Below, piece after piece: positions 36,052 to 47,042 of a stretch of DNA of 64,000 nucleotides. The translations under genes were made by a program, and so were the position numbers. Within the stretch, counting starts at the first letter, position 1; every line of letters begins with the position of its first letter. This stretch comes from Trichaptum fuscoviolaceum (taxonomy: Eukaryota > Basidiomycota > Agaricomycetes > Hymenochaetales > Trichaptaceae): assembly GCA_910574455.1 (NCBI GenBank), contig CAJSYZ010000001.1, positions 1,781,424 to 1,845,423 on the forward strand, read 5' to 3'. The notes under the pieces are model-generated. The model saw only the letters and a program-made list of their open reading frames with translations, ran no database searches and was not told the origin of the DNA.

Positions 36052-37181
36052 TTAAAATTCGTGGTCTAGCTCATCTCGTGGCCTCCCACCCGACGCCGGA
36101 ACGCTGCGAGGTGCGTCGCCGTTTCCATATCCATTCGTCGGCCGCGCGCCATACAACCCGCCTTCCGCATCCTCGGGGTAGTCTGCGGTCGCGGTGCTTC
36201 CGCTCCTACGGTCAAAGGAGTCCCCGTCGTCCGCACCGCCGACCGTCGAATGGTTCTTCGTCGACCGCTTTTTCTTCTTCTTTGTCTTCCGCTTTCCTCC
36301 ATCGTCGACGACCTCCCCGTCCGGCAGCGAGTACACGTCCTCCGTACGTGCCCAGCGGTCTTTCTTCTTCTTCTTGCGCCCAGAGCCGGACGATACACCG
36401 CCTTCCGGCGGCAGACTATCCTCGAAGTTCGCAGGGTAGTGCCATCGTCCGCCGCCGCTGCCGGAATCGAGGCTTCGGGAGTCTCCCCCGCGTCCGTTTT
36501 GCCCATAATACGTCTCCTCTTCTGGGTTCCAGTACTGACCGTCCGCATTGCGTCGCTGGTTTGAGCGCGAGGTCGAATCGATAGAATTGCCATCACCGTC
36601 TATAGACGGGGCGACTTCGCCTTCTTCATACTGTTGGCCCTCGAGTGCGCTGTGCGGAAGCCGGTCATTGTACCGTGCGGCCCACTGGCTCTTCTTTTTA
36701 TTGCGCTCGATCGCCGTCGTATCGACAAGACCGTAGCGCTGGGCCCATTTTGGTGTCCTCCGATTGTTCTTGTTGTTACGGACATTCTGTAATTATGACG
36801 GAAGGACATCAGAGCCAGACGCTGAGAATGCGGAGCTAGAACAAACCTGGATGTAGAAATTGTGGAAATGGCCTAAGAGTCAGACCAAGTGGATGAGCCT
36901 CGGGACAACGGAGTAACACAAACATGATAAGCATACCAGGAATATAGCCACAGATTGTTAGCAGCAGATTCAACCAGAAGTCCTTCCCTATCCCAAAACG
37001 TGCAGCGACAGCTGGTAATAGATTGGCACTCAGCAACTCCTTTATCCGCAAGCAGCAAAGCAGACAGCTCACCCAAGGGTGGAAACAGCGTCCCCATGAT
37101 AAAGAGGACCACTGAGTAGCCATGATGGCGCTTGGGCTTGAGGTCGAATTTGCTGTTCTGAACCATGAAGGTGCTCGACAT
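36052..37181 (-). CDS. Pmp3/UPF0057-family membrane protein with long charged tail
   Basis: The N-terminal ~75 residues form the two-helix proteolipid domain that in yeast Pmp3 modulates plasma-membrane potential. TM1 is YSVVLFIMGTLFPPL continuing across an intron as AVAARFGIG. TM2 is DFWLNLLLTICGYIPGHFHNFYIQ, with the family FPP and GYIPG motifs. A tail of about 230 residues follows: NVRNNKNNRRTPKWAQRYGL, acidic and Ser/Gly-rich stretches, and several Lys runs (GRKKKKKDRWART, KRKTKKKKKRSTKNH), ending in DELDHEF. The tail reads continuously to 36052. Length (~310 aa) is far above the 55 aa of Pmp3 and also above Sna4-type proteins. Exon 1 starts at 37181 (MSSTFMVQNSKFDL). The tail is probably cytosolic and disordered. 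Domain call is firm; the tail's role is unknown. Confidence 0.85.
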
Positions 37182-39018
37182 ATTGCTGAGCCCGCTTGTC
37201 TGGCCTTTATACCAAAAGTGTTTCGTGTATCGAGACCAGTCGAGTTAGTGACTAGACTAGACTGCGGAGCAGTGTCGACGCAGCAGGCCCGCCTGACCCT
37301 CGACAGCCTTGTGTTTGCTCAATGTGTGCGGCGACGAGGATGGAGTGGGTTGCGCAGTTAGTGGACGGAGGAAGACACAGGGACACAAGAAGCGATGGCT
37401 ATCTTTGGGCCGACGGCTTCGCGGCTGATTGCATCTAACAGCCATATGCGCCCAACTCAAAGTCAAAACAGCTTGCTGGCATTAATGCATTTACTTAAGA
37501 GTATTACCCCGACATATTGCTAACTGTAATGCTACGTCTTACGCCGACAAATGAGAATAAGAAACAGACGTGTGTCGCATTCAAAATAGCTGCCCGTTGT
37601 CGGCACCGTTCTCAACTCTGATACAAAAAGCATCGAACATCCGAGGACAAACGCGTGCCAGGCACTGACAAGACTTCGAGAGACAGACGAGGGAAGAGTG
37701 GTGAAGGTGCAATTCCTGCCTCAAGGGATGGAGAGAAGGCAGCGTTGAGCGTTTTGGATGGATATTCCCAGTACCTTAGCAGACCGTATGCCGCCCTGCA
37801 GCTCTCGCAGCCCCCGACGTCAGTCTGCGCGCGTTACGCTCTACCCGAACATCTTCCGCGAGCGCCGCGCCGTCCTATTCCCCCTCTCCTGACTTGGTGG
37901 ACAACGTTCAATTGATATGTTCGCAAAGACGGGTTCTCACGAGGAACACAGTGGAACAACAAGAGACGAAGAGCAACTGACGAGATCAATAGATAGGAAC
38001 GGATATAGGGGAGAGCTGCTGCTGGGACACAGGGTGGACTGCTTGCCGGGCGTGAAATGAAAGAGTCCGGTGGACTCCGACGACCTTCGAGAGCTTCGAG
38101 CGGCGTCGATGGAAAAGAAGCGCGCCGGGTAATGGGCTGGGCGACCTGGCCCGGTGAGTAGCACTGGTCAGCACACAACTCTGAACCCGAGCCTCGGAGC
38201 GAGCAGCTGTCGAGGACAACGTCGAGAACGACACGATGGCGAAGCGATAGGACAAGCGATGGCACTGGCTATTCCTGGGACCCATCACACATTCCTCCCC
38301 TCTTTTGCTGCTTGCCCAACCTCGTGCGCGGGCGGTTGTGCTTCTGCAGGTACCAACAGTGGAAGCTCAGAGGCTTGAATTAATTCAGGCGTATCGACAC
38401 TATGTCATTCCGGATTCCCGTACAGCTTGCTGGAATTCATTCGGCGAGTTGGGTGCGTTTGGGCGGCCGTGGTGACGACGGCGCAAAGGAAGCTGTTGCA
38501 TAAGTATAAGTATAAGTACAAACCCTGAAGCCTCTTCGCCGTCGGGACACAACCTCTGAGTACATGCACACCCAACCACACCAGCTCTCCCACGCCCCAG
38601 CACAACCACCCAAGTCCTGCCCACACCGTCCCGACAATCCACCCAGCATCCCCCTCAACGCGCCCCCGACGCGTCGCCCTGTCGTCCTCGTCGACCGTCC
38701 CGCACGGCTCTGACAAGAGCACTGCGCGAACACCGACGAAGGTAAGTCCACTGTCGCGAAATTCTTGCTCGCGCCGCTACGGCCCAGATGTGCTCACGCA
38801 CAGACCATGGTCTGTGCGCATGTCTGCACTCGCTGTTCTTCGCTTTAACTCTATCACTTCTATGTCATGTCGCATTCTTAACGGCTATTTCTTATGTTTA
38901 ACGTCTAATTCCCTACTTCGTTCTCTTTCGACATATCTGGCCATGACGATCCTGCTGACCACAATGACTCACAAAACCACACAGGACTCCTTCTGGGTAA
39001 TCTTTACGGCCGCCTACA
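37182..39018. promoter_or_regulatory. Long divergent intergenic region (Pmp3-type / zinc finger gene)
   Basis: 1.8 kb between outward-facing starts. It contains a short direct repeat of (GTATAA) near 38504-38520 and overlapping minus-strand open frames at 38400-38750 that show no motif. Such length suggests a regulated promoter or long spliced 5' UTR for the zinc-finger gene. No tRNA, repeat element or known protein found. Confidence 0.45.
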
Positions 39019-41212
39019 ATGACGCTCGGGCACGAGCGCGAACACAACCACCATAGTCATGGCCAAGGCCGTGGCCATGGGCAGGTCTTTGCCACCGAGC
39101 AAGACGAAGACGACGACGACGCAAGTGCTGCGATGCAGACGCGTCTGGACTTCGCCAATGCGATGCTGGACGGTGGGCATGGAGGGAGCGGGATGGCCAT
39201 GAATCGCTATGCTGCCCACCACGATACAGACCACGGGCAGATGCACATTCATGGAAACGCTGTTGTCTCACCGCACGACAACAGCGCACAGAGCTCGCAA
39301 CACTTCGCCGAGTTTTTAGAGCGGGAACTCGCCTCATTTCTCGACCCCTCTGCACTCCCGGGAGCCCCTATGGGTGGTCCAGATCACGTCGTGGATCAGA
39401 GTACAAAGGGACCAGCGAATGTGGATGGCTCGGCGGCGGAGATGGCCATGGAGGGCCAAGCTTTGCAGCACAACATGCCGTATTTGTCTGGACTCGCGGC
39501 AGTTTTGCAGGCAGCGCATCATATGCAACTGCACTCGGACCATGTTCAGCGAACAGATTCACTGCGGACTGACGCAAGTGGAAGTGCGACGCAGCACGGC
39601 GGGCCAGCACTGACGAGGGACGAGACACTTCATGACGCATCGAGTGCGAAGACGAAAAGCGCTCCTGCGTTTCACTCACTCACTGCCGACCACAACCAAC
39701 ATCTACAACAGAGCGCCGGCAATACTAGTCCAACGCAAATCAGCTTAGGCGAACCGGACGGCCACCCGACGAGCGGGGGCATCCATGATTCAACTGGCGG
39801 TATCGCAGACATATCAGAGAACATCTCAGAAATCCTTGCCCACTTCTTGACGGCGCAGCTCGAACAGTCGATTGCGGAAAGTACTGGATCGGGCGCGTCT
39901 GGAGGCAATTTCGAAGTCGTTCAGTCAGGCGCACCACCCACCAACTACTACTCCGCATCGCCCACTGGCCCTGTCGGTGCGGGAGCGCCGTCATTAAATC
40001 TACAGTCATCTTACTACTCGCCCTCGTCCACTCCGGCTCAACCACCCGCTGCCTCGTCTCCGTCTCCGCCGACAGAAACGCCGCCGACATCGAAACGAAA
40101 GGGCAGGTCAGGTTCAAAAGGCGAAGATGCACGTTCGTTCGAGTGTGAGCACTGCGCGAAGAAGTTCGGACGGAGAAGCGATTTGGCAAGACATGCGAGG
40201 ATACACACCGGCGAGCGTCCTTTTGCATGTGCGCACGAGGGATGCGGAAAGACGTTTATTCAGGTGTGTTATCTCATACATTATCTACGCGACTATTAGG
40301 TATCTAATCTCTAAATTTCTTTCGTGTAGCGTTCAGCACTACATGTTCACCTTCGCGTTCATACGGGCGAAAAGCCGCATGCTTGCGAATACCCAGGTTG
40401 TGGTCGAACATTTGGGGACTCTTCCTCTCTTGCACGTCACCGAAGGACGCATACGGGGAAACGTCCGTATCGCTGCGAGGCTCCCGCTTGTGCAAAAACA
40501 TTTACAAGACGGACAACCTTGACGGCGCACATGCGTACTCACGACCCAGGATGGGAACCTGATCCTAATGTGTGAGTACGGTTCTAGTCTTAATGTTTTG
40601 TTGATACTCATAATGGACTTCTTCCACAGACGATATAACTTCAAATCGAAAAAGCGACGAAGCAATGAGGAAGAAGAGCGCGAACTGGAAGAGAGTGTCC
40701 GAACGTTGACGTCCCTGCTTACTCGCGCGCAAGGTGGTTCTGGACTTGACTTAGCTGCGCATGCTGCTCATGCACAACACCATTTCCATTCTGGCGCAGA
40801 CATGTCAGCCGTAGGTATGACCGCACCGACCGGAGACGACGAGCCCTTGGAGGCCCGTGTAGCAGCTATCAGCGCTGAGATCGCTGCAGCCATCGCCCAG
40901 GCACAATCTAGGATGTATCACGGCGGTGAAGACGATGAGGAGGACGATGATGGAGAGGGAGAAACCGGGCCGGAGTCTGGCGACGGCGATGGCGACGGGG
41001 AGGCGGAGGCGGAATGGCTGGGACCTCTAGTGAGCGGGATACGCAACGAGCCCGAACGTGCTAGTGCACCAACTACTTTGGGTAACCGGGGCTCGATGGA
41101 CGACGACGACGACGGAGACGATTTCCCTATTCCTCTACGACAACGTCGACAGAACAACTCGGCGATTGTACCCACTGTGACTGTTTCTACTGGACTTAAG
41201 CGCAAACGATAG
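39019..41212 (+). CDS. C2H2 zinc-finger transcription factor
   Basis: Probable sequence-specific DNA-binding regulator; I do not recognise a named orthologue. Exons 39019-40263, 40330-40571 and 40630-41212 give 689 aa with GT-AG junctions in frame. Four tandem C2H2 fingers span residues ~372-490: [37 protein letters not shown] with [11 protein letters not shown] across intron 1, [21 protein letters not shown], and [21 protein letters not shown]. They are joined by TGERPF, TGEKPH and TGKRPY linkers. The long N-terminus is rich in His, Ala, Gly and Ser ([13 protein letters not shown]). The C-terminus has a basic patch KSKKRR, a helical segment and a long Asp/Glu/Gly run near residue 600, possibly an activation region. 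Unusually many His residues before the fingers may bind metal, but that is speculation. Confidence 0.9.
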
Positions 41213-41514
41213 TGTTATTGTGTTGGGTACCTTTCATGTAACATTTTTATGCAGCCTTGAATTATTTCATGTATTTTTCGTGGACTTTATGATTATGTCG
41301 GCCCGCCGGCCCGGTGCTGCGTCGCTCCTGCACGTGAATGTGATTTCCTTTTTGGGGGGAGAGGCGGAAGTGCGAGCTCCGGATGCGTCCGAGAGGGAGG
41401 TACAAGTAATCTGGGTGTTGGCCAGGATGAACATAATTCCTGTGAACACTCTCCTCTACCCTATCTTTACTCGCCCTCATCGTCTTCAACAGTGACCAGA
41501 CACCTTCAGACACA

Positions 41515-43011
41515 ATGGCAGAAGATTTCCCGAGCACCGATATCATCACCCTCACCCGGTGAGCACGCATATATTCAGTTCCTTCGCTCACGAGACATCC
41601 TGACCACGGTCATTGTGCTAGCCATATCTTGATGGACCAGTACAGACTGGGTGCAGCAGCGACGGGCGACTTGACATTGCTGCTCAACGCCATCCAGACG
41701 ACGTCGAAGTTCATTGCCACGAACGTGCGTAAAGCGCGTCTCATCAACCTGTACGTTGTCTCTTCTATGCCGAGTTCCGAGCCGTGCGCTCCCCGCATAC
41801 AGCCCCGCTTACCCCGCTTACCCCGCTCACCAGCATCGGTCTCGCGGGCGAGTCGAATGCGTCGGGCGAGGAGCAGAAGAAGCTTGATGTGCTCTCGAAC
41901 GACATCATGGTCAACTCGCTCCGCGCGTCCCGCAAGACCGCCGTGCTCGTCTCGGAGGAGCTCGAGGAGGCCGTGATCATCGACGAGCGCTACAAGGGCA
42001 AATACTGTGTCGTCTTCGATCCGCTCGACGGCTCGAGCAACATCGATGCCGGTGTCAACATCGGCACGATCTTTGGTGTCTACAAAGTGGTGAGTACCGC
42101 TCGGATTTCAGGCACACATGCACCCCGGGCCCGGTGCGCAACCTGGGAATTCCGCGTCGCACCCGTACCCGGAGGTGTGAACGAATCGCTGAATATGAGT
42201 GACACTGATGAATCATTCTCTGCGACGCGTATTTGCAGCAACCTGACTCGTCCGGTGCGATATCAGACGTGTTGAGACCAGGGAAGGAGATGGTAGCCGC
42301 TGGGTACACCATGTATGTTTTCTTGCTACACTGATCGGCCTGTGGGATGTGGTACGAATTGACTGGCCCCGTTTAGGTACGGCTCGTCTTGCAATTTGGT
42401 GCTTTCGACGGGCAACGGTGTGAACGGCTACACGCTCGACAATGCCCTCGGTGAATTCATTCTTACCCATCCTAATGTGCGTGTCTCTCGTCTCCCATTC
42501 CAGGAACACGACTGATTTCTGTCTCAACGAACAATTCCGCTCGCATTCCGTCTGCACTTGATTCCGACGTATTTCATATGATACTGCATACAATCAGATC
42601 CAAATCCCACCGCGCGGGAAAATCTACTCCTTCAACGAGGGCAACTCGACGTATTTCCACGAGCCCGTCATCAACTACCTCAACAGCATAAAGTACCCGG
42701 CGAGCGGCAAGTCGCCCTACAGCGCGCGCTACATTGGGTCCATGGTCGCCGACGTGCACCGTACCTTATTATACGGCGGCATCTTCGGCTACCCGGACGA
42801 CAAGAAGTCGAAGAGCGGGAAGCTGAGGTTGCTGTATGAGGCGTTCCCGATGGCGTTCTTGACGGAACAGGCGGGCGGGATCGCGACGACGGGCAAGGGC
42901 CGGATATTGGATGTCGAGCCGAAGAGCATACATGAGAGGTGTCCGGTGTTCCTTGGCAGCAAAGACGATGTCACCGATTTGTTGAAGTTCTACGAGGAGA
43001 AGACGGCATAG
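41515..43011 (+). CDS. FBP1: Fructose-1,6-bisphosphatase
   Basis: Gluconeogenic enzyme converting fructose-1,6-bisphosphate to fructose-6-phosphate in the cytosol. Six exons (41515-41558, 41622-41750, 41834-42089, 42239-42312, 42377-42476, 42598-43011) give 338 aa, the normal length. Visible motifs are [24 protein letters not shown], the metal site [59 protein letters not shown] and [20 protein letters not shown] with the signature Leu-Arg-Leu-x-Tyr-Glu. The N-terminus is [10 protein letters not shown], without the Pro-2 that serves as the GID/CTLH degron in budding yeast. Transcription is in tandem with the zinc-finger gene 300 bases upstream and convergent with the monooxygenase. Confidence 0.97.
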
Positions 43012-43284
43012 ACATGTAAAGGATAATCTGTTTTCGCTATCAATAAATCATTGCATTAGTTTTCTTTCAACTTTACTTTCATTGGCTGGAATTGAATTCC
43101 GAGCAAGATTAAAAGGCCAAATGTTTCTCCGAACGCAAAGCAGGAAGCCATATGTTATTTAATGCTGATGACCGCCGACGACATATACAAATCGGGTAAA
43201 ACCGAGCTTAACGGTAAGAAATGATCGACGTCGCGTGCCGCCAACCCCGCCTCCGCTTCGTACCATCACGTTCAGACCCAGCCG

Positions 43285-44972
43285 TCACGCAAAGACACCC
43301 TTCTCTCGAAGCCAGTCTTCAGCCCGCCTAATGTCCGCGTCGAAGTCATGGTGCCATACAAAACTCCAATACCCGTCGAGGTCTTTGCGGAGCCCCTCAA
43401 GTGTAAAACCGCTCGGCCCATATCCCTCGTAAACCTCGCCCATGCGAGTGCTCCCTGCGAGCACAGCGTTGGCGCGAGGTTGGCGGATAGTAGAATATGC
43501 TTGGAGCACCGACTTTTCGACAGGCCAGATATTCAAACATTAAGCAATATTTCATTATATTCGGTTAAGCGGCACTTACTTCGATATTCTTCGCGGTCGT
43601 CTCCTGGTGGGTCAACAACCGCACCAAGGCCAGAGCATCCTCAATTCCCTGACCAGCGCCTGCTCCCAGGTGCGGGAGCATGCCGTGGGCTGCGTCGCCT
43701 AGCAGAGCGACTCGTCCCCGAACATATGTTTCCAGCGGCGGGTCGACTGCATGTATGCTCCATGCACTAGGAGTTTCGAGGCATTCGAGGAGGAGGATAG
43801 CGTCCCGGCCCCAGCCATCGTATGTCGACAGCAGCTCCTCCCGCGTGCGCGGTGTAACCCATGGTTCGCCAGGTGGCAAAGGTCGAGCACCCCAAGGGAT
43901 CGAGCGGTCACACGCGAAGGCAACGACATTAACCTACAGTAGATTTCCAATTGGAGTTAGATCGACGGAGAGGCTCACTGAAGCAAGTTTATACTGACAG
44001 TAGTATTGCTTTTGATCGGGAAAGTGATTAGATGCTAAGGAGTATGTGTCACTTATCTGGGAGAAGATTAACACTCGAATAATTAACCTTGTCATGCCCA
44101 ATCCAACAGTGCGGTCTTAGGCTCAGGTCTACTTTCATACCTATATCCTTCAACTTCTGGACAGGGACAAGTCCGCGGTACGCTATCGTGTTTGTGAACT
44201 TCGCTCTGGCAAGCCCTCTTGCTTTCTCGCCTTTGCCACTCGCTTGCTCATTGTCGCTATCCTCTACGACAAAGGAACGAACGACAGACCTGATGCCGTC
44301 TGCGCCAAGTACAACGTCTGCTTCTGCTTCTGTCCCATCTGCGAAATGAAGCTTGACGCCTGACGTAGAATCAGAAGGGCTGCTCAAGTTAGTACAGCGT
44401 TTATCGAAATGCGTTTTCGCAGGGTCGACAAGATGAACCAATGCCTCGAGGAATGCTGGTCGATAGATGCCCAGCCCAACATCTTCCGGCCCAACCTTGT
44501 ACTTTGCATGAAGAAGCTATGGATTAGTAAAGTAAGCGCGAAGTCTACAGTAAGATACACTCACATCATAAATATGTTCGTGTTCTCCCAGGCCAGAGAT
44601 GTAAGAAAACGGACGGACATCTGGTTCATCTTGCTCGGCTTTGGCGAGAACAGAATCTAAAATGCCTAGTTCTTTCAAAGCGCGTATAGCATTGGGTCCT
44701 AACAGGGAGTAATAACTCATCAATTAGCCAAAGACTGAGCCAAAGAATTCGACGAACCAAAGCCAACCCCAGCGCCTACTTCGCCAAAGCGAGACTGTCA
44801 GCAGTTACTATAAGCCTCTGCATAAACATGCAAAGAGTGTAATTACGGCTGCTTCATAAATCTCGACGTCAATCCCACCCTGGGCGAGGCCTACGGCGAC
44901 GGCAAGTCCACACATCCCTCCACCCACTATAGCAACTTTGAAGTCTTTACATCGATTGTTGGCGTCACTCAT
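43285..44972 (-). CDS. FAD-dependent monooxygenase, salicylate hydroxylase-like
   Basis: Class A flavoprotein hydroxylase; aromatic substrate likely but not identifiable. The start MSDANNRC is followed by the dinucleotide-binding motif FKVAIVGGGMCGLAVAVGLAQGG. Next come VGAGVGFGPNAIRALKELG, then VVLGADGIRSVVR (the DG motif). The FAD ribityl-binding motif is RVALLGDAAHGMLPHLGAGAGQGIEDAL. The C-terminus is short (YWSFVWHHDFDADIRRAEDWL). Seven or so exons, including small ones around 44520-44820, so the span is given. No transporter, regulator or other tailoring enzyme lies next to it, which argues against a biosynthetic cluster. An upstream in-frame TTG at 45002 is not a credible start. Confidence 0.9.
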
Positions 44973-45456
44973 CTTTGCCAGAGGAGTTGGAAAAGACGAC
45001 AAGTCTTAATACGCTTGCTGCGCGAGTTATACGATAGCTTAGAAGCATACTTAGGGGGAATGAACCGTTAGCGACAGGACTGTGGGTAATCGGAGACCCG
45101 GACTCGCTTGACCAGAAAGCTATCATTGAAGAAGTAGCTCAGAATGAATGGCACGCGTGAACGTTACTTCCTGATCAGCAACGGAGACGCTGAGGTTGGC
45201 TTGCCCAGTATTTATAGCTGAAAACGCTACTGATATATCTTTCAGTGTGTGAATGCGTGGAAACTCACCAAGCCTGCGATTAGTAGCGCGTGGATTGAGC
45301 TGATCATACAGCGCGAATTATATGATAGAGTTGTCAGTGCTATTGCCATTAGGAAGAAAACATGCGAGAATGAAATATATATGAGCTTGATGATTGCGGT
45401 ATGACTGATGGTGGTGGAAACTAGGAATTGCAAATATTTCTAAGATTGTTTTTTCT
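44973..45456. other. Intergenic region, tandem minus-strand genes
   Basis: 484 bases between the NUR1 stop and the monooxygenase start. Holds the promoter of the monooxygenase and the NUR1 3' end; no other signal seen. Confidence 0.5.
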
Positions 45457-46842
45457 TTAAAAAGTGATAACTTCGGCTTCGTGAGTCATTACAGCAGCGT
45501 CCTTCCGTATAGGATTAATCCGTGGAATGACGAACTAGGTGAAGGTTAGTCCATCTGTTTGCTTCGAGCACAAGAAATACAAACCTTCTCATCATATTCA
45601 TGCATGACTTCCGCCGCTATAATTGCTTTGTCTTTGATTAAGCCTTCGTAGCTATTGACAAGCATGAAAGTCTAGAGTATAGCTATGAGAATGCAGTAAG
45701 CAAGAGAAGATAGGAACCCAATCACCTGTAAACCGACGACACCCATAATAGTGAACATAAGAATCCAATTTGAGCCGGTAGTGACCATCCACATAAGTGA
45801 GTGTGCGGGGGAGTACACAGAGATGAGATGCAACTCAAGTTCGCCGGGTGTCCAGACACTAAGTTGTTGTACACGCTCAGTCTTCACATCATCAAGAAGT
45901 CGTGATGCTGGCTTCATGTTGAATAAAAAACGCAAGGAGGCAGAAAATTGATATCCCAACCATGAAGCGACGCGGCGCAGGACAGGTCGTGGTTCAAGAG
46001 GACTTCGATCAAGTTGTGTCGAGACGAAGGTCGCATGAGAAGAGGCAACTTTCTCCGAGCGATGGTGGAGATTGTATAGTCTAATGCGCGTGAATAGTTT
46101 GAAAGTCACGAAGAAAGATGAAAGGATAAGAATGGCGGTTAAGGGCATAGTCTGGTATGAAAGGTTAGTACCATGTTAAAGTCAAAAGGAGGTACCGAAC
46201 CCAGTCAAACCAGCTTGACCGTCCAATGCCTTCATAAGGATCGGCCCAAGGAAGATCTTCTTCAGCAGAGCGCCTGCCTTGCGATATTCGAATGCACAGA
46301 TGCAGGAAATGCATTCCGCCACCTAAGAGCCAGGCACTAAACTTGGGTTCTGGCAAAGGGATATTGTCTGGAAACATGGAGATTTCAAACATGATCCTAC
46401 TTGGAATCGAGGTAATTCTTTATCACAATCACCGTTATCAGATTCTGATTTAAATTCGTTTAATTGAGTATACGCACTTATCGATTATGCCCTGTTTTCT
46501 GACGACTCGCTTTGGGGCTCCTTTGAGACCTGCCTCGCTTTTCCGAAGAGCTCTTGCGCGAGCTCCTTGTAGTGGGCTTGCATATGGAGGTGGTTTTCGT
46601 AGACGCGCAGCTTCCCAATCGAAGGGTCTCGAGGCAGAGAGTGAAATAGAGTTATCGGGTGTGATTGTGTGCGAGATTTTCGTTCGCGGCGTTGAGGGCA
46701 GACTTGCAATCCCATTCGGTGGTGACCTGGCAAGAGGCGACCTTGGTGTCACCGGACTACCTAGCTCTGATATGTCTTTTGTAGTGCTTCGAGGCGAGCT
46801 CGCCACTGAGTTTGCGTTTGCATGCGCTAGACGGCGAAACAT
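45457..46842 (-). CDS. NUR1: Nuclear rim protein 1 (Nur1/Mug154 family)
   Basis: Inner nuclear membrane protein; in yeasts Nur1 tethers rDNA and heterochromatin at the nuclear edge. The disordered Ser/Thr/Pro-rich N-terminus (MFRRLAHANANSVAS) ends in basic residues KRVVRKQGIIDK. It continues into the family block FEISMFPDNIPLPEPKFSAWLLGGG and FLHLCIRI. A cytosolic loop (ADPYEGIGRSSWFDW) follows, then TM segments PLTAILILSSFFVTFKLF and SNWILMFTIMGVVGLQ. The last exon reads YEGLIKDKAIIAAEVMHEYD and FVIPRINPIRKDAAV, ending ITF at 45457. At least three introns. The start at 46842 is 200 bases from the start of SMC6 on the other strand, so the two share a compact promoter. Family recognition rests on the PLPEPKFSAWLLGG block. 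Confidence 0.87.
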
Positions 46843-47042
46843 GTCTGCGAGATGAAGGAAGGCAGCAAAGACCGCAGCGAAGAACGCCTCACAAAAGGCG
46901 CGTGGTGCGTGCTGTCACAGATCGTGCCAGTGACCGTGACGTCTCGAATGGTCACACCGCGTCCAAGTCGCGTCAGGGGTTGGCGGCGCGTCAAACGCTC
47001 GCACTTACCATCACTCACTCTCGGACGAGACAGCGTCAAACC
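46843..47042. promoter_or_regulatory. Compact bidirectional promoter, NUR1 / SMC6
   Basis: 200 bases between two divergent starts, the shortest such gap in the window. It contains GTGACGTC near 46938-46945, close to a CRE half-palindrome, and no TATA box. Shared regulation is likely from the geometry. Confidence 0.5.

Noticed and set aside
36000..36584. Plus-strand frame of 194 codons
   Set aside because: Shadow of the Lys/Asp-rich tail of the Pmp3-family gene; Arg/Ser/Pro-rich and without motifs.
38400..38751. Overlapping minus-strand frames of 80-105 codons
   Set aside because: All three frames are open because of GC-rich repeats; none shows domain content, and they fall in the promoter of the zinc-finger gene.
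39019..43011. Zinc-finger factor as a Mig1-type regulator of adjacent FBP1
   Set aside because: The factor has four fingers with different flanking residues and no Mig1-specific features; adjacency alone is weak evidence.
43285..46842. Possible secondary-metabolite cluster around the FAD monooxygenase
   Set aside because: Neighbours are FBP1, NUR1 and SMC6; there is no backbone synthase, transporter or pathway regulator.
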